Positions 30,689 to 34,161 of a DNA stretch of 34,161 nucleotides are shown one piece after another (the stretch's first letter is position 1; each line of letters starts with the position of its first letter). The stretch spans positions 1 to 34,161 of the forward strand of contig CAYFMP010000038.1 in assembly GCA_964344215.1 (NCBI GenBank). Direction: 5' to 3'. Position numbers and translations under genes: made by a program. This DNA is from CAYFMP01 sp964344215 (GTDB taxonomy: Bacteria > Pseudomonadota > Alphaproteobacteria > Rhodospirillales > Casp-alpha2). The notes beneath the pieces are model-generated. The model had not been told where the DNA came from. It worked only from the letters and a program-made list of their open reading frames with translations, and made no database searches.

Positions 30689-31126
30689 CTACAGCAGCCC
30701 AAGCTCCCTTAGTTCGGCGGCCATTGCCGCCGGTACGTCGTCGACGGCACCGTCTCCGTCCGGCAAGTCGAATGGCGCTTCCTCGGCCGGCAGGTAACGC
30801 CATCCCTGAAAGGGGCGGAACCTGCGGACCTCGGTCCGCACCAGCTGCGGATGGAGGATCAAGGCGCAGGCCGGCCGCCCGTCTTCGCGCCGGACGGCTT
30901 CGATGCCGATGATCCGCTGACGAACCTGAACCAGTCGACGAATGACCCAGTAGAGCGAGCCGCCGTCGAGAATCTCGTCGGCCCGTTTCGGGGTGTTGCG
31001 GGTGACGTGGCGCAACCTCGGCACCTCGCCCCGATTCCGGGCCTGATCGAGTCGCATCGCCTGATACCGTGCCAATTGGCCGACGTCCTCGGTACCGACG
31101 CAGAGCTTGATCAAGTGTACGGTCAT
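30689..31126 (-). CDS. DUF1489 family protein
   Basis: A 145-residue protein of the DUF1489 family, found in alphaproteobacteria. Recognisable segments are HLIKLCVGTEDVGQL at the start, RHVTRNTPKRADEILDGGSLYWVIR in the middle, and RTEVRRFRPFQGWRYL, ending in an acidic tail. Function is unknown. Its ATG overlaps the HMG-CoA lyase stop (ATGA), so translation is coupled to that gene. Confidence 0.88.
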   Translation of the reverse strand: MTVHLIKLCVGTEDVGQLARYQAMRLDQARNRGEVPRLRHVTRNTPKRADEILDGGSLYWVIRRLVQVRQRIIGIEAVRREDGRPACALILHPQLVRTEVRRFRPFQGWRYLPAEEAPFDLPDGDGAVDDVPAAMAAELRELGLL

Positions 31127-32025
31127 CCGCCGCCTCCTCTGGCCAGCGCCGCCTTGGCGCCGGACCGGCGTTCCAGGGCCTTACATATATAGGTGCCGGC
31201 CGCCATCAATGCCGCTGCGTCGACCCCGGTCTTGATGCCGAGCCCGTCGAGCATGTAGAGCACGTCCTCGGAAGCGACGTTGCCCGTAGCCCCGTTCGCA
31301 TACGGGCAACCGCCGAGCCCGGCTACCGAACTGTCGACGACGGCAACGCCGGCTTCCAGGGCCGCCAGGATGTTGGCCAGGGATTGCCCGTAGGTATCGT
31401 GGAAATGCACCGCCAGCCGTCGCACGGGAACATGCTCGGAGACGGCCGAGATCATTGCCTGGGCGACGCCGGGAGTACCGATCCCGATGGTGTCGCCCAG
31501 AGAAATCTCGTGGCACCCCATCTCGGCCAGGTCGTTGGCGACGCGGACGACCGCCTGCGGCTTCACCGCGCCTTCGTAGGGACAGCCGAGGACGCACGAG
31601 ATATATCCGCGAACGGGGACGCCGGCGTCCTTGGCGGCCCCGCATACCGACCTGAAACGCTCTAGACTGTCGGCGACCGAACAATTGATGTTCTTCCGGG
31701 AAAAGGTTTCCGATGCGGCGGCGAACACCGCAACCTCGTCGGCACCCGCCGCCAAGGCAGCGTCCAATCCCTTCAGGTTTGGCGTCAGGCAACTGTAGAC
31801 AACACCCGGCTTGCGTTCGATGCCGGCCATGACGTCGGCCGTATCCGCCATCTGCGGCACCCATTTGGACGACACGAAGCTGCCCGCCTCGATGAACCGC
31901 AGACCGCTGGCCGACAGCCGGTCGATCAGACCGATCTTGGCCGATACCGGCACAACGCCGGTTTCGTTCTGAAGCCCGTCGCGGGGCCCGACCTCGACCA
32001 TCTTGACCGATTTGGGGAGGTGCAT
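31123..32025 (-). CDS. mvaB: hydroxymethylglutaryl-CoA lyase
   Basis: A 300-residue TIM-barrel enzyme that splits HMG-CoA to acetyl-CoA and acetoacetate, the last step of leucine breakdown. Marks are MVEVGPRDGLQNE near the start, AGSFVSSKWVPQM, and the catalytic-loop signature GLGGCPYANGATGN (236-249) with Cys240. The ATG at 32025 gives the usual length; a longer frame runs into the response-regulator gene. A class III CoA-transferase and a methylglutaconyl-CoA hydratase-like gene lie within 2 kb. It is in one operon with the receiver gene upstream (5-base gap) and DUF1489 downstream. Confidence 0.92.
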   Translation of the reverse strand: MHLPKSVKMVEVGPRDGLQNETGVVPVSAKIGLIDRLSASGLRFIEAGSFVSSKWVPQMADTADVMAGIERKPGVVYSCLTPNLKGLDAALAAGADEVAVFAAASETFSRKNINCSVADSLERFRSVCGAAKDAGVPVRGYISCVLGCPYEGAVKPQAVVRVANDLAEMGCHEISLGDTIGIGTPGVAQAMISAVSEHVPVRRLAVHFHDTYGQSLANILAALEAGVAVVDSSVAGLGGCPYANGATGNVASEDVLYMLDGLGIKTGVDAAALMAAGTYICKALERRSGAKAALARGGGG

Positions 32026-32030
32026 GGCGG

Positions 32031-32558
32031 TCAGGCTCGTTCCTGAGCCCGGGTCTGGGCTCGGTAATCGTGCTTGGTGGCCCGGCGATCGCCGCCCGAC
32101 ACCTGGAGCTGGCGCCGCCGCCGATCCGGCCCGAAGAACGATTCCGTGCGAACGAACTCCCTTGGGTTCTCGACGACGCTGCAAAGCCGCAGGTAGACCA
32201 GTTTCGCCGACACCGGTTTGGCTAGAAACTCGGTAACGCCCATGTCGCGAGCCGCCGCGATGGTCTGGATCTCGGTTCGCCCGGAAATCATGATGACCGG
32301 AAGGAAGGGATCGACGCCGGCCGAGCCGTCGCGAATCTTCTTGGTCAACTGCATGCCGTTGATCGGCTTCATGACGGCATCCGTGATGACGATATCGGGT
32401 GTCTTCTCATCCATTTTCTGGAGCGCCTCCTCGCCGCTCCGCGCCATCTCGAGTTTTTGGATCCCGAATTCCCGAAGAATCTTGCTCAGGATGTTGAGCA
32501 TCGGCCCGTAGTCGTCGACCAAAAGAATGTTGAGGTTCTTGAAATCGATCTTGCGCAT
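32031..32558 (-). CDS. single-domain response regulator with basic tail
   Basis: A 175-residue CheY-like receiver. It has Asp15 and Asp16 (LLVDDYGPM), the phosphoacceptor Asp60 in DIVITDAVMKPINGM, Ser/Thr in MISGRTEI, and Lys114 in FLAKPVSAK. After residue 130 comes a basic tail (RTESFFGPDRRRRQLQVSGGDRR), a pattern I associate with alphaproteobacterial stand-alone receivers. There is no output domain. It may accept phosphate from the HPt at 30069-30554, but that is inference from distance only. The HMG-CoA lyase gene starts five bases after its stop. Confidence 0.88.
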   Translation of the reverse strand: MRKIDFKNLNILLVDDYGPMLNILSKILREFGIQKLEMARSGEEALQKMDEKTPDIVITDAVMKPINGMQLTKKIRDGSAGVDPFLPVIMISGRTEIQTIAAARDMGVTEFLAKPVSAKLVYLRLCSVVENPREFVRTESFFGPDRRRRQLQVSGGDRRATKHDYRAQTRAQERA

Positions 32559-32648
32559 CGACGAGCGGTCCGCGATAGCCCTGCAGTTGATCTCGCATCG
32601 AAATCTAACCCGAATCGATTTGCCCGCAAAGGGGCCGACGGACGGACC

Positions 32649-33440
32649 TTATTCCTTGATCCAGTTGGGTTTGCGCTTGTCCAGAAAGGCGCCGACCCCT
32701 TCGCGGCCTTCTTCCCCGGCCCGCACCCGGGCGATCCGTTCCGCCGTTTCCTCGATCAGAGCGGCATCGATCGAGCGCCCGGCGACAGCGGCGATCAGGC
32801 TCTTGATTTCGGCCATGGCGTTGGGGCCGTTCTTCGCCAATTCGTCCGTTATGGTTCGGATGGCCCCGTCCAGCTCATCCGCGGCGACGACCTGATGGAC
32901 CAGCCCGGTGCTGAGCGCCTCGGCCGCCCCGAATCGCTCGCCGGTCAGGGCGTAGCGGCGGGCTTGGCGTTCGCCCATGGCGGCGATCACATAAGGGCTG
33001 ATGACAGCCGGGATCAGGCCGAGCTTGGCTTCCGAGATTGCGAACACGGCCTCGTCGGCGGCGATCGCGATATCGCAAGCCCCGATCAAGCCGAGAGCGC
33101 CGCCGAAAGCGGCTCCGTGAACGCGGGCTATGGTCGGTTTCGGCAGGAACCGGATTGTCGAGAACAATCCGCCCAAGGCCAATGCATCCTCTCTGTTCTC
33201 GTGTTCCGAATAATCGGCCATGCGCCGCATCCAGTTGAGATCGGCGCCGGCCGAGAAACTCTTGCCGGCGCCGGCCAGGACGACGGCGCGAACGGCTTCG
33301 TCTTCGCGAAGCGCCGTCAGCTCCGCCGTAAGGCCGGCAATCAGGGCGTCGTCGAAGGCATTGTGGATGTCGGGCCTGTTCAGGGTCACGGTGGCGGTAC
33401 CGGACGGATCGATGGCGCTGAGTACGGTGGGTTCGGTCAT
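32649..33440 (-). CDS. liuC: enoyl-CoA hydratase, methylglutaconyl-CoA hydratase-like
   Basis: A 263-residue crotonase-family protein. The oxyanion-hole segments are SAGADLNWMRRMADYS and GAAFGGALGLIGACDIAIA, with the ISEAKLGLIPAVISPYVI region carrying a catalytic-side Glu. The GADLNWM variant and the neighbouring HMG-CoA lyase fit methylglutaconyl-CoA hydratase (LiuC/AUH type) in leucine breakdown, though other crotonases share the fold. AGGA precedes the ATG. It diverges from the CoA-transferase gene and lies 90 bases upstream of the receiver gene on the same strand. Methylcrotonyl-CoA carboxylase and isovaleryl-CoA dehydrogenase genes are not in the window. Confidence 0.78.
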   Translation of the reverse strand: MTEPTVLSAIDPSGTATVTLNRPDIHNAFDDALIAGLTAELTALREDEAVRAVVLAGAGKSFSAGADLNWMRRMADYSEHENREDALALGGLFSTIRFLPKPTIARVHGAAFGGALGLIGACDIAIAADEAVFAISEAKLGLIPAVISPYVIAAMGERQARRYALTGERFGAAEALSTGLVHQVVAADELDGAIRTITDELAKNGPNAMAEIKSLIAAVAGRSIDAALIEETAERIARVRAGEEGREGVGAFLDKRKPNWIKE

Positions 33441-33622
33441 TTTCCTGCCAGCCTTATCTGCTGTGACGCACGCGGAAGTCTCGTTAGCCTGCCGATCCCC
33501 GCATAATAGTCCGATCGAGCGGGCCCGGGCCCACTAAAAGCGATAGCCCGGAAACGAACGTTATTTTCGGCCTGGAAATTCGGTCATACTCGGCTCTTGA
33601 GAACCCCGGGGAGAACCTAGTC

Positions 33623-34161
33623 ATGGTTGAGCAAGCTCCGTCAACGCGCAAACCACTTTCCGACATCCTGATTCTCGATTTCACCCGCGTCCTGGCGGGG
33701 CCTTTCTGCACCGCACTTCTCGGTGATCTCGGCGCCGAGATCATCAAAGTGGAGCCACCACAAGGCGACGAGTACCGTCACGTCGGTCCGTTCCGTGATG
33801 GCGAGAGCGCGCTGTTCCAGCTCGTCAACCGCAACAAACGGAGCGTCGCCCTCGACCTCAAGAAACCCGAGGGAGCCAGACTGGCCAAAGAACTGGCCGC
33901 CCGGGCCGACGCCGTGGTGGAGAATTTCAAGCCGGGTGTGGCCGATCGGTTGGGCATCGACTACAAGGCGTTGTCGCAGGTCAATCCCGGCTTGGTGTAC
34001 GCCAGTATCTCCGGGTTCGGGCAAAGCGGACCGTATGCGGCCCTTCCCGCCTTCGACCTGATCGCCCAGGCGTTTTCGGGTCTGATGGACCTGACCGGCG
34101 AGCCGGACGGGCCGCCAACCCGGGTCGGCGAGTCCCTGGGCGATCTCGCGGCCGGACTCTA
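33623..34161 (+). CDS. class III CoA-transferase (CaiB/BaiF family), cut by the window end
   Basis: The first 179 residues of a CoA-transferase of family III, which moves CoA between carboxylic acids. Marks are LDFTRVLAGPFCTALLGDLGAEIIKVEPP, NRNKRSVALDLKKPEG, and ISGFGQSGPYAALPAFDLIAQAFSGLM, in which the Asp of FDLIAQA is the expected catalytic residue. The ATG at 33623 follows GGGGAG. Full members are about 390-400 residues, so roughly half is missing at the right edge. It diverges from liuC. The substrate pair is unknown. Confidence 0.88.
   Translation, partial: MVEQAPSTRKPLSDILILDFTRVLAGPFCTALLGDLGAEIIKVEPPQGDEYRHVGPFRDGESALFQLVNRNKRSVALDLKKPEGARLAKELAARADAVVENFKPGVADRLGIDYKALSQVNPGLVYASISGFGQSGPYAALPAFDLIAQAFSGLMDLTGEPDGPPTRVGESLGDLAAGL

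Noticed and set aside
33528..33539. GC-rich palindrome GGGCCCGGGCCC between liuC and the CoA-transferase gene
   Set aside because: Low-complexity GC self-complementarity with no spacer or T-run; it may be chance in such GC-rich DNA.
1..34161. CRISPR arrays, tRNA or rRNA genes
   Set aside because: No regularly spaced repeats, no cloverleaf-like segment and no conserved rRNA stretch was found on reading the gaps.

Overview
The window looks like chromosomal DNA of a GC-rich alphaproteobacterium, probably Rhodospirillales-like. The basis is gene content and style: an ALAS-type hemA, a DUF1489 protein, an LdtR-like MarR regulator, HspQ, an ELM1-family protein, FixL-like PAS/histidine kinases and FNR/FixK-type boxes. 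No rRNA, tRNA or CRISPR array was found. Most of the sequence is compact housekeeping and catabolic DNA. Three short stretches stand out: a gene-free patch at 1828-2782, a visibly lower-GC two-gene islet at about 3970-4940, and an extremely AT-rich block at 9751-9840.

Left part (1-9.7 kb): a GcvA-like LysR regulator diverges from a GFA-domain protein and a small DUF1059-like protein. The gene-free patch holds a 148-bp element with IS6-type ends, a near-consensus sigma70 promoter followed by a boxA-like motif but no rRNA, two dispersed-repeat-like palindromes, and two inverted repeats in front of glutaryl-CoA dehydrogenase. Next come the islet (a ribbon-helix-helix-like protein plus an unrecognised protein on the minus strand), YbaN-NnrU, a HAD phosphatase, a MarR regulator coupled to a diguanylate cyclase, and a small predicted exported protein.

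Middle (9.9-24.6 kb): an FAH-family hydrolase, hydroxypyruvate isomerase, ELM1-family protein, HspQ, a membrane sensor kinase, a TPR-sulfotransferase, a ketopantoate reductase-family protein, orotate phosphoribosyltransferase and a TerB-like protein. A c-type cytochrome follows, preceded by a perfect TTGAC-N4-GTCAA box. Then come a peptide-type ABC binding protein with two permeases but no adjacent ATPase, and a tandem universal stress protein with a near-match to the same box.

Right part (24.6-34.2 kb): a class IV aminotransferase, a histidine kinase remnant with an in-frame amber codon, a class III aminotransferase, hemA, and a winged-helix-like protein. Next is an HPt protein, followed by a minus-strand cluster of response regulator, HMG-CoA lyase and DUF1489. 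The window ends with a methylglutaconyl-CoA hydratase-like enzyme and a class III CoA-transferase cut by the window edge. HMG-CoA lyase and the hydratase fit the lower leucine/isovalerate pathway; GcdH fits lysine/tryptophan breakdown. The signalling genes (two kinases, an HPt, a receiver and a diguanylate cyclase) are scattered singly, so their partners cannot be read from order alone.

No single undescribed system is proven here. The best candidates for a second look are the autoregulated-looking two-gene islet, the orphan rrn-like promoter, the IS6-end mini-element, and the AT-rich block.
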